A stretch of 64,000 bases of DNA from NCBI GenBank assembly GCA_029210045.1, contig JARGNX010000009.1, positions 60,311 through 124,310 on the forward strand, written 5' to 3'. Below, piece after piece: positions 35,201 to 43,564 of this stretch (the first letter of the stretch is position 1; every line of letters starts with the position of its first letter). The notes under the pieces are model-generated. The model saw nothing but the letters and a program-made list of their open reading frames with translations, ran no database searches and had not been told where the DNA came from. The DNA is from Coxiellaceae bacterium. GTDB lineage: Bacteria; Pseudomonadota; Gammaproteobacteria; Coxiellales; Coxiellaceae. The position numbers were made by a program, and so were the translations under genes.

Positions 35201-36129
35201 ATCGACTATGGTCTGAGACCAGTTACCAATTGCAAAAATTGCGTGATAATCCTGATTGCGCACAGCAAGAATATGATGATTTGTTGCGTGCAGATCGACA
35301 GGGTGTGTGTGCACAACTTAATTTTGATGCTAGTGAAGATATTACAGCGCCGTATATTAATGTTGGTGCAAAACCCAAGTGCGCTATTTTGCGTGAGCAG
35401 GGGGTGAACGGGCATGTTGAAATGGCTTCGGCTTTTCATCAGGCGGGATTCGAGTCTATTGATGTGCATATGAATGACTTGATTGATGGTCGCGTGCAAT
35501 TATCAGACTTCCATGGCATGGCGGCGTGTGGCGGCTTTTCTTATGGTGATGTGTTGGGTGCTGGTCGTGGTTGGGCACAAGGTATATTGCATCATGAGCG
35601 CTTACAACAACAGTTTACTGAATACTTTCAGCGTGGCGATACATTTACTTTAGGTGTTTGTAATGGTTGCCAGATGTTGTCTGAATTAAAGGCAATGATT
35701 CCCGGTGCGCAGCATTGGCCGTTATTTTTGAAGAATCAATCACAACAATTTGAAGCGCGATTGGTAAGCGTCCAAGTCGAAGACAGTCCTTCAATATTAT
35801 TGCGTGATATGCAAGGCAGTTGCTTACCGGTCGTGGTGGCGCATGGTGAAGGCTATGCTGATTTTACAAACGGTGATGCTAAGCAAGCAGCTGTGTCCTT
35901 ACGTTATGTGGATGACTTGGCTCAGGTGACTGAGCGTTACCCGTATAACCCCAATGGCAGTGCGCAGGGTGTGACGGGTTTAACTTCGACTGATGGTCGC
36001 GTGACGATTATGATGCCGCATCCAGAGCGTGTAGTACGCAAAGTGCAGTTGTCTTGGTGCCCGCAAGATTGGCCTGAAGACAGTCCTTGGTTGCGATTGT
36101 TTAGGAATGCTCGCTCATGGCTTGGCTAG
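32281..36129 (+). CDS. purL: Phosphoribosylformylglycinamidine synthase (large, single-chain)
   Basis: Purine pathway enzyme converting FGAR, glutamine and ATP to FGAM. The 1282 residues have the gammaproteobacterial single-chain order: N-terminal PurS-like domain, linker, two AIRS-like ATP-binding halves ([35 protein letters not shown] written as [14 protein letters not shown]), and a C-terminal class I glutamine amidotransferase with nucleophile C1127 in [24 protein letters not shown], and HPERV near the end. The length is normal. A possible -10 (TATAGT) lies ~30 bases before ATG 32281. Confidence 0.97.
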   Translation: [1282 protein letters not shown]

Positions 36130-36262
36130 TGGTGACGTGATATGGTTTTGCACGTTGCGGCCGTTGTCGCAATTGCTTAATAAGTTGTTTATAATCAATT
36201 AGATATATATTCTACTGGTGGTCTATACTAGAACTGTTTCGATATAAGTAATAGGGATAGTT

Positions 36263-38548
36263 TTGAATAAGCAGCCGGCCACATTTCTTTCATTACGCTT
36301 AATTCATTGGGTGATATTACTTGCTTCAATAGGGCTAACCTTCTTGGTGTGGTTGGTTACCTCATATCAGACAGACCGGATCAATCAAGCAAAATTTAAT
36401 CGTGAAGCCAATCATGTGGTTAGCTTAATTCAAGAGCGTATGGATACGTATGTTGATGCATTGAGCAGTGGTGCTGCATATGTCGTTGCGGCAAATAATA
36501 GAATTGATCATAAATCATGGCGGAAATATACTGAAAAATTGAAAATAGAAAAGAAATATAAAGGCATCAATGGCATGGGTGTGATTTATGTCGTAGCTAA
36601 AAAAAATAAGAAAAAATTTTTAAACAAACAGCGTGCTGAAGGGAATAAGTTCACTATCTATCCGAAGCATGATCATGATACGTTACTGCCGATTACATTT
36701 ATTGAACCCTTAGAAATTAATAAAAATGCCTTAGGCTTAGATGTGGCGCATGAGAAAAATCGACTACAGGGTGCGGAACAAGCAAAGAAAACTGGAATGG
36801 CAACGGTAACGGGGCCGATTGTTTTAGTCCAAGATGACAAAAAAACACCGGGTTTTTTGTTATATGTTCCACTCTATAAAAATGAGTATGGACAGAAAGG
36901 CAAGCAGGTTCATGGATTTGTTTATGCCCCGTTTATTGTATATAAATTAATGAATGGCGTATTGGCGCAAGAAAAAAGGTATGTGAATCTAGTGATCTCT
37001 GATAACAATCAGGTGATTTTTAAGGATACTGGTAATAAAGAACAGGCCTCTACTTACACTGCTAGAAAAAAAATTAAAATGTATGGTCGGGTATGGGACA
37101 TTCAGGTTTGGCCGACACAGCAATTCCTTGCAACTATGGATGCCTCACTGCCGTTATATGTATTAATAGCAGGTTGTATTATTGATTTATCATTGCTTAT
37201 CCTTTTTATGGTTATGGCGCGCTCGCATAAAAATGCAATTGATTATGGTGAGCATTTAACCAAAAAATTAAAAAAAATAGCAAACGATGACTATTTAACC
37301 TCATTGCCTAATCGTATGTTTTTTATTGATGAGGTCGATAAGGCGATGCAAACATCTGAGTATGATAAGTTAGCTATTTTATACTTGGATTTGGATAATT
37401 TTAAAAATATTAATGATAATTTGGGTCATACATTTGGTGATGAGTTGTTGATCGAAGTGGCGAACCGCATGAGGACTGTCTTTGCTGCGATGAAAAAAGA
37501 TAAGGCTCACCTGGCGAGAATTGGTGGTGATGAGTTTGCGATATTATTGTGTGATGAAGACATAGAGAATTATAGCCAGCATGTGGCAAAGAAGATACTA
37601 CACGCGCTTGATGATAGTTTTTTAATACAATCCTATGAGTTACATATTAATTGCAGTATAGGTATTGCGACGGCTGGTGCTTTAACTGAGCATGAAATTA
37701 ACAGCAGTGAAAAGGTAAAGGCATTATTAAGGTATGCGGATATTGCTATGTATGATGCAAAAGATCGGGGCAAGAATCAGTATTCTATGTACGATGAGTT
37801 TTTATCGGCAGCGAGCGAAAGAAAATCCAGTATTGAACTTCAGCTACATAACACTGTTAGTCGTAATCAAATACACATGGTCTATCAGCCTATTTTTGAG
37901 AGTGGGTCTTTGAATGTGTATGGTATTGAATCATTAGTGCGGTGGCATAGCTCTGAGTTGGGTGATGTGGGGCCGATGGAATTTATTCCGATCGCAGAAA
38001 AAATAGGTTTTATGATTAATTTAGGCTGGCGAATATTTGAGTTGGTTTTTAAACAGATAATGCAGTGGGAGCAAACGGGGCATGCCTATAGTCAGTGTGT
38101 TGTTACCATTAATTGTTCGCCGCTACAATTAGAGGATAGGTATTTTTTATCTACCCTCATCTCTATGATGAGAAAATATCGTATTGACCCTTCGCGTATT
38201 GTGTTGGAGATAACAGAAACAGCTATCATGGATAATATTGATGATAAAATTAAGATATTGGATCAGTTGGTTCAGGAAGGTATTAATATTGCGATTGACG
38301 ATTTTGGCACTGGGTATTCTTCGTTGAACTATTTAGAAAATCTGCCGGTGAAGTTCTTGAAAATTGACCAATCTTTTGTGGCTCGTATTCAAGATAAAAA
38401 AAGCAATAAAATGATCGATAATATTATTAAGATTAGCCGTGCATGCGACGTGAAGATTATAGCTGAGGGGGTAGAAAACCAAGTCCAATTGCGCTACCTA
38501 ACCCTTGCTGGTTGTGACTACCTTCAAGGGTTTTATTTCAATAAGTAG
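36263..38548 (+). CDS. CHASE-GGDEF-EAL membrane signalling protein
   Basis: Inner-membrane c-di-GMP protein of 761 residues. An N-terminal helix (WVILLASIGLTFLVWLV) and a second near 297-320 flank a periplasmic CHASE sensor (NGMGVIYVV, ITFIEPLEIN). The GGDEF domain keeps RIGGDEF (421-425), so cyclase activity is possible, but the RxxD inhibitory site upstream is not recognisable. The EAL domain has ESL at 556-558 in place of EAL, yet retains the key Glu, EITETA and DDFGTGYSS (679-687), so hydrolysis may also be possible. The start is TTG 36263, preceded by AGGGATAG. It stands alone; c-di-GMP control of pili is a reasonable inference. Confidence 0.92.
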   Translation: MNKQPATFLSLRLIHWVILLASIGLTFLVWLVTSYQTDRINQAKFNREANHVVSLIQERMDTYVDALSSGAAYVVAANNRIDHKSWRKYTEKLKIEKKYKGINGMGVIYVVAKKNKKKFLNKQRAEGNKFTIYPKHDHDTLLPITFIEPLEINKNALGLDVAHEKNRLQGAEQAKKTGMATVTGPIVLVQDDKKTPGFLLYVPLYKNEYGQKGKQVHGFVYAPFIVYKLMNGVLAQEKRYVNLVISDNNQVIFKDTGNKEQASTYTARKKIKMYGRVWDIQVWPTQQFLATMDASLPLYVLIAGCIIDLSLLILFMVMARSHKNAIDYGEHLTKKLKKIANDDYLTSLPNRMFFIDEVDKAMQTSEYDKLAILYLDLDNFKNINDNLGHTFGDELLIEVANRMRTVFAAMKKDKAHLARIGGDEFAILLCDEDIENYSQHVAKKILHALDDSFLIQSYELHINCSIGIATAGALTEHEINSSEKVKALLRYADIAMYDAKDRGKNQYSMYDEFLSAASERKSSIELQLHNTVSRNQIHMVYQPIFESGSLNVYGIESLVRWHSSELGDVGPMEFIPIAEKIGFMINLGWRIFELVFKQIMQWEQTGHAYSQCVVTINCSPLQLEDRYFLSTLISMMRKYRIDPSRIVLEITETAIMDNIDDKIKILDQLVQEGINIAIDDFGTGYSSLNYLENLPVKFLKIDQSFVARIQDKKSNKMIDNIIKISRACDVKIIAEGVENQVQLRYLTLAGCDYLQGFYFNK

Positions 38549-38563
38549 GAATAGGTTGTGGCC

Positions 38564-40825
38564 TTATTTTCTAGCATGAGTTCTTGCATTATCAGCAGTC
38601 GCGGCAGCGGTGACCTTTTTGCCACGGCTCGCCCACAAATTAAATGGGTTGCTTGCAGCTTTTCCTGGTGTGGATGTTTTTGGTGGTTCATCCAGACCCC
38701 CTAATGCAGCTATCATATCATCTATATTTTTTGTCAAATCGGGGGGAGTCCCTAAAAGAAGGTCAGGTTCATAGCCAAGCTGCTCTTCATTATCATCTTC
38801 GTGGTCTCTTGCTCTTTTTCCTGTTATTGGTGCGGTAGTCGCTAAGCGTTCAACCTTTGATGGGTTAGATAACCAAGGGCATTGGGTGGCATATGTAAAA
38901 CAGAAGTTTAATGCATCCGTACCAGTTAAAGTTTTCATGAGCGCTTTGTGTAGCATATAATAACGAATAAACCCACGTTGAATATGTATTGCATCGCTGA
39001 TATTTCCATTAGCAACTATATCTATTCCCTCTTTACCAATAAAGGTTAATCGAATGCGCACCTTGCCAGCTAAAAAATCTTCTTCATTTGTTACATTACA
39101 AGCAGCTACTGAGACTTCCGGGTAGTCTTTAGTGTGAGCGGAGCAAGAAACACCATTAGTGTAGTGTCGAGGATTGCCTAATTTGGTGACAGCGCAATTA
39201 AGCTTAATTAGCATTTTTCGTGCTTTATTAAAATTTTGACTGAATACAGTATCAACATCTGGTATTGGCGCTATGGGGATAAGATTTATCTTTTGTTGTG
39301 ATCCAGCACTAGGTATCATCGGTTTCAGTACTAACGCCTCATCTGGGCTATTAAAATCAATTTGAACTTTATTCCTACCTTTGCTTTGAATGATGCGTAA
39401 ATTTTTAGCGATAATAGCTCTATGTTGTTCTCCCCAGTGCATCACCAGAGCATCTGTCTTTTTAGCGATATTGAGTGACTGTCCAGCTGCTGTAACGGGC
39501 TCCGCCGGTAATGCAAATAGCTCTTCATCTGTAAGATCCATCACTAGATTTTGTCCAGAGCCTGCAGCTGCTTGTGTTGCCATCGGGGACATAGGCGGTT
39601 CAAAGAGACCATCGGGGAGTTCGGTATCAAAATTCCAGTGTTTAGCCGGTGCCGGATTACTATCGCGGTCAGCTTCGTTGTCCATTTGTTCAACGGTAGG
39701 TTCAATACGGCGCTTTTTCTTAGGTTGCTTAGATCGTTGCCCGATTACCTGAATTAACTTCCGAGAAATTGCTACGTCTATTAATTGGTGAATCAGATCT
39801 TTGGGCGACAGTTTATTCCACGTAGCAATTTTTTTTGTTGTATCTGTTTCTTTTTTGTAAAGGTCCATTATTGAACGACATATCTCATCTCGTGTAAGCG
39901 TATCTGCTTCAGGGGCAATTTTAATTGTTGTATTTGTTTTGACACCAGAGGGTACTGAAATAGTGATAGTCATAGAATCAGGGGGATTAGTTCTATTGCT
40001 TTTACATTCATGTATTGATATTGAGCCATCTGCCCACCGCGTTGATTTCGGGCAGCTAAAACCTTGCATGGTGCGCTTTATGTCGGCCATACGGGCCGTG
40101 ATAGCTCCTCTTGAAAAAAAGTAGGTTATCGGATCTTCCACAACAACTCCATGCTCCTCACAATCTTCTTCTGTTAGCCTGTAGTCAGGCCTAAGACTAA
40201 GTCTTGTCAGTTTTCTTCCTTTGATAGTAGAATAATATGTTATTCCCTGTTTTTCGCTAGCGGTATACGTTAACCCTGCTCGCGGCGAATTTTGAATCAT
40301 TCGCAAGTTATGCTTTAAAATATCTTGCACATTAGGCACAAGACCTTTCCATTTATTAACATAGTTATCAAACTCTACCTTTTGCACTTCAGTTAGGCTT
40401 AGCTCTTGGTCGGTTGAGCTTGGCCTTTGAGCGAGTGGTTTTGATTTTGGTTTCGCACTTGCGCCTGCACTAGCTATGGCTTGCCGTTTTCTTGGGGTGG
40501 CAGCTGTTTCAGCTGCAGTAAGATCAGTGCCGGGGCATTCTAAAAGGGAGCCGTTCCTCAGTAGGCCAGACAGAAAATATCTAGGCATAGCTTTTGCCCG
40601 CGATTGGTTGATTTTATCAGCGTCAGGATTTAAATACCAAGCTTCTAGGTGATCATCAGCCAGGGTGAACTTTAATAGCCAGTATCCATTTGTATTATTT
40701 TTATATAACGTTAATTTTCCAGGATGACTCTCAGCATACTGCTGAACGGATAAAACATTAGCTTGCGCTGTATCTGATTCATATGGATTGGGTGTGGCTG
40801 CTTCTGCTCTCTTTCTTCTTGTCAT
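38564..40825 (-). CDS. Hypothetical protein with SV40-like nuclear localisation motif
   Basis: A 753-residue protein that I do not recognise, with no signal peptide or membrane segment. Basic clusters occur at the start (TRRKRAEAA), near 110 (TPRKRQAIA), at 368-376 (PKKKRRIEP, very close to the SV40 T-antigen signal) and near 680 (GKRARDHEDD). Low-complexity Ala/Pro/Ser linkers separate three more ordered segments. The gene is leftward, 15 bases from the convergent GGDEF-EAL gene, with AGGCAAT before ATG 40825. The composition and motif would suit a nuclear-targeted effector, but a bacterial nucleic-acid-binding protein would also be basic. Confidence 0.65.
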   Translation of the reverse strand: MTRRKRAEAATPNPYESDTAQANVLSVQQYAESHPGKLTLYKNNTNGYWLLKFTLADDHLEAWYLNPDADKINQSRAKAMPRYFLSGLLRNGSLLECPGTDLTAAETAATPRKRQAIASAGASAKPKSKPLAQRPSSTDQELSLTEVQKVEFDNYVNKWKGLVPNVQDILKHNLRMIQNSPRAGLTYTASEKQGITYYSTIKGRKLTRLSLRPDYRLTEEDCEEHGVVVEDPITYFFSRGAITARMADIKRTMQGFSCPKSTRWADGSISIHECKSNRTNPPDSMTITISVPSGVKTNTTIKIAPEADTLTRDEICRSIMDLYKKETDTTKKIATWNKLSPKDLIHQLIDVAISRKLIQVIGQRSKQPKKKRRIEPTVEQMDNEADRDSNPAPAKHWNFDTELPDGLFEPPMSPMATQAAAGSGQNLVMDLTDEELFALPAEPVTAAGQSLNIAKKTDALVMHWGEQHRAIIAKNLRIIQSKGRNKVQIDFNSPDEALVLKPMIPSAGSQQKINLIPIAPIPDVDTVFSQNFNKARKMLIKLNCAVTKLGNPRHYTNGVSCSAHTKDYPEVSVAACNVTNEEDFLAGKVRIRLTFIGKEGIDIVANGNISDAIHIQRGFIRYYMLHKALMKTLTGTDALNFCFTYATQCPWLSNPSKVERLATTAPITGKRARDHEDDNEEQLGYEPDLLLGTPPDLTKNIDDMIAALGGLDEPPKTSTPGKAASNPFNLWASRGKKVTAAATADNARTHARK

Positions 40826-40916
40826 GAGTTATATTGCCTATTGAATCATTATGTATTTTCATATATATGGAAATAGAGTAATTCAAAGGGTGAATATTCA
40901 CAATACCCGGGGTGTA

Positions 40917-42242
40917 TTAGTGTGGTCGTTGCTCATTATGTTGATCGATGCGTGAGCCCGTGTCTTTGATAAAGTACATTAATCCCCAGGTGATTAACAT
41001 CGAGACAGGCATGATGGTCATGGCAATGGTGTAGTCGTGCATGGAGTAAGTTTCTGCGCCGACTTTACCAACTGTATGGTGGACGAAGTCGAGTAAGAAG
41101 CCGGTGGCGGGTTGGAATATCACACCACCAATCATGACCAACGTATTGGTGAATGCAATGACAGTACCGGTTGAGCGTAGTGAGAAGTTTTCTTTAGCCA
41201 GTGCGAATACCAGTGGGTGCGCACCAGTAAAAGCACCAACCAAAAAGAATAATACAAATGTCAGGCCAGTGCCTGGGGTCATGCCGAGTGGTGGTAAATA
41301 AACAATTGCAGTAAATAGAATTAAGTTGCCGACGACACAGTAGGTGATTGGTTTCCAGCGATTGCGGAATTTATCTGATAGCAAGCCGAAAACTGGACCG
41401 ATAATAATCCAACCAGCAAAGAAGAAGGAGATGGCATGATCAGCATTGGTTTCGGATAGGTGATAAACCGATTTCAAAAACGGAATACCCCACACATCGC
41501 CAACCACAGAAGATGGCAGGTAATATAAACAACCAACGATACCGATTAGCCAGATTTGTTTACTGGTAGCGATATTTTTTAAGCGATTTAAAATTTTGCG
41601 CGGGTCATAAAGGTTAATATTATGCGCAGGATGTGCAGTTTTTTCTGGGCGATCTTTTAATACGAACAAAATCAAGAAAGCAATCACGACGCCAGACACG
41701 ATTAACCAGGTTTCTGATTCGCGGAAGCCTGAAGATTGATTGATATGTCCCAAAATTTCATCAGTAAAGATGCCACCGAGCATGCCTAATGAGTCAGCGA
41801 TGGTTGTTGCGATACCGAAGCGATCAGCCGGTAACCAGATCGATGCGACTTTCAGTGTGGCCACATAGGCAAATGATGCACCAAAGCCGATAATCATACG
41901 GCCGATTTGCGCGATCATGATATTGTCATAATAGTGAATCAGGCCGATACCGAATAAACATGATAAACAGGCTAGGAATAAAGTTTTATAAATACTGATG
42001 CGATCAACGATAATACCGGCAGGTATTTGCATGGCGGTATAGGTAATGTAATAACAGGCAGTAAAAAAACCAAACTGTGTGGCGTTAATCTGAAAGGCGC
42101 GGGTAAACTGGGTTTCAATGGTGCTAGGATAGATGCGTAAGATAATGTCGTAAAAATAGAATAAACCAGCGATAGACCAAATGATCCATGGGATCATACT
42201 TGGCTTAATGAACTTTATTTTATGTAAATTAATCTTAAACAT
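40917..42242 (-). CDS. MFS transporter
   Basis: Major facilitator superfamily permease of 441 residues with about 12 membrane helices in two halves. The helix 2-3 loop has AGIIVDRISIYKTL, a variant of the GxxxDRxGRR motif, and the corresponding loop of the second half has GLLSDKFRNRWKP. It resembles the sugar-phosphate/organic-anion transporter group and the many MFS nutrient carriers of Legionella and Coxiella relatives. The substrate is not predictable. GAGGCAGT precedes ATG 42242. It lies 109 bases from the ferritin-like gene, on the same strand. Confidence 0.88.
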   Translation of the reverse strand: MFKINLHKIKFIKPSMIPWIIWSIAGLFYFYDIILRIYPSTIETQFTRAFQINATQFGFFTACYYITYTAMQIPAGIIVDRISIYKTLFLACLSCLFGIGLIHYYDNIMIAQIGRMIIGFGASFAYVATLKVASIWLPADRFGIATTIADSLGMLGGIFTDEILGHINQSSGFRESETWLIVSGVVIAFLILFVLKDRPEKTAHPAHNINLYDPRKILNRLKNIATSKQIWLIGIVGCLYYLPSSVVGDVWGIPFLKSVYHLSETNADHAISFFFAGWIIIGPVFGLLSDKFRNRWKPITYCVVGNLILFTAIVYLPPLGMTPGTGLTFVLFFLVGAFTGAHPLVFALAKENFSLRSTGTVIAFTNTLVMIGGVIFQPATGFLLDFVHHTVGKVGAETYSMHDYTIAMTIMPVSMLITWGLMYFIKDTGSRIDQHNEQRPH

Positions 42243-42351
42243 ACTGCCTCATTCTTTATTAACTGATATAGCTCCCGCACACTCCCTTTGAAAATTCTCC
42301 ATACTTTATGTGTCAGCGTATAAAGCGCCGACGGAGGTAGATAATTACGTG

Positions 42352-42657
42352 TTAGCTGTTTTCGCTTTGCTCTTTCGCTACGATCGAGCCATCAGTGAAA
42401 ACATAGTCTTTGAGTTCTTTATCAAAGCTTGGGTCCCGGCGACGAATCCACTCCAGCACCATGGCGGCGTGTTCTTTTTCTTCATCGCGATTGTGTTTGA
42501 GGATGGCCCGTAGGTCATCGTCTTTGCAGGCATCGACGCGTTGGTTATACCAATCAACAGCTTCTAGTTCTTCCATTAATGAAATGATAGCGCGGTGCAT
42601 ATCACGAGTCTCGTCACTGAGTTCTTCTACTGGTTCATGATAACCTTCGTTAGCCAT
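42352..42657 (-). CDS. Encapsulated-ferritin-like protein (EncFtn), no encapsulin adjacent
   Basis: A 101-residue helical protein closely like Rhodospirillum rubrum EncFtn, the ferroxidase packed in encapsulin shells. SLMEELEAVDWYNQRVDA and HNRDEEKEHAAMVLEWIRR match its two helices; the ferroxidase ligands are kept (E30 or E32, W36, Y37, E60, H63, about two residues earlier than in R. rubrum). Normally EncFtn is encoded beside encapsulin and bears a C-terminal targeting peptide; here the neighbours are an MFS gene and ppiB, and the tail ends KEQSENS with no such peptide. AAAGGGGC precedes ATG 42657. It may act as a free ferroxidase or iron-binding decamer. Confidence 0.88.
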   Translation of the reverse strand: MANEGYHEPVEELSDETRDMHRAIISLMEELEAVDWYNQRVDACKDDDLRAILKHNRDEEKEHAAMVLEWIRRRDPSFDKELKDYVFTDGSIVAKEQSENS

Positions 42658-42764
42658 GTGTGCCCCTTTATCACTGAAAATTCTTGCTCATTCTAGCGGG
42701 TAGGGTGGGGTGGTGCAAGAACCGTGAAGTAACTAAATGTACATATTGTGTGTTTGTTGTAGTT

Positions 42765-42887
42765 AGGCAGTGATGCCGCGCTGCACTTTGTTTCCTACCG
42801 AAGGCGCACAGCGTACTGCCTTATCATTCCTGGCTTGACCAGGAATCCATGGATCCCGGATAATTGCTTATGACTTCTGGATCCGGG
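42765..42887. repeat. Cluster of palindromic repeats upstream of ppiB
   Basis: Within the 358-base gap 42658-43015, which has no gene that I can support, three inverted repeats stand in series: AGGCAGT (42765-42771) with ACTGCCT (42815-42821), flanking GCGCTG/CAGCGT; ATTCCTGG-N5-CCAGGAAT (42826-42846), perfect; and CCCGGAT (42855-42861) with ATCCGGG (42881-42887). The ATTCCTGG/GGATCCCGG wording is that of dispersed REP-like palindromes and relates to those at 43534 and 63895. Confidence 0.65.
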
Positions 42888-43015
42888 GGCTACACCCTGT
42901 ACACCTCCGATAGCAAAGCGCAGCTTAATTAATCGCCTCCAATTCACGGTCATATTTCCAATCTTCCTCTTGAGTCGTTATACTCTGCGCCAACATTCAT
43001 TAACAAGGTAAAACA

Positions 43016-43522
43016 ATGATCAAGTTACAAACAAATATGGGCGATATCGTCATTGAGTTGGATGATAAAAACACACCAGTGACGGCGGATAATTTTCGTC
43101 AATACGTTAAAGATGGTTTTTATAATGGTGTGATCTTCCACCGTGTGATTGATGGTTTTATGGTGCAAGGCGGTGGCTTTGATGTTGATATGAATGAAAA
43201 AGATAGTCGTGACAGTATTCAAAATGAAGCCAATAAAGGTGGCTCAAACTTGACGGGTACTTTGGCCATGGCACGTACTCCTGATCCACATTCTGCTAGT
43301 GCGCAGTTCTTCATCAATGTGTCAGATAACAAGTTTCTCGATTTTAAAGCTGAAACACCGGATGGTTGGGGTTACTGCGTATTTGGTAAAGTGGTTGAAG
43401 GCATGGACGTAGTGAATAAGATTAAAGGTGTGAAAACCGGTAATCACGGTGGGCATCAAGATGTGCCAGTTGAACCTGTGATTATTGAAACAGCAACTGA
43501 AGTGGCTAACGCAGACGCTTAA
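43016..43522 (+). CDS. ppiB: Cyclophilin-type peptidyl-prolyl isomerase B
   Basis: Cytosolic prolyl isomerase speeding protein folding. The 168 residues have no signal peptide and show the cyclophilin core: [35 protein letters not shown] with the catalytic Arg, [21 protein letters not shown] and [16 protein letters not shown]. This matches E. coli PpiB in size and order. AAGG lies upstream of ATG 43016 and a strong palindrome follows the stop. It is transcribed alone, opposite to the ferritin-like gene. Confidence 0.96.
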   Translation: MIKLQTNMGDIVIELDDKNTPVTADNFRQYVKDGFYNGVIFHRVIDGFMVQGGGFDVDMNEKDSRDSIQNEANKGGSNLTGTLAMARTPDPHSASAQFFINVSDNKFLDFKAETPDGWGYCVFGKVVEGMDVVNKIKGVKTGNHGGHQDVPVEPVIIETATEVANADA

Positions 43523-43533
43523 TCAGTTTATTT

Positions 43534-43557
43534 ATCCCGGGTTTACGGACCCGGGAT
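43534..43557. terminator. Perfect GC-rich palindrome after ppiB
   Basis: ATCCCGGGT (43534-43542) and ACCCGGGAT (43549-43557) form a perfect 9-base stem with a 6-base loop, between the convergent ppiB and coiled-coil genes. TCACAATTTATTTT follows, so it may terminate both. Its ATCCCGGG arms equal those of the palindrome inside lpxK. Confidence 0.7.
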
Positions 43558-43564
43558 TCACAAT

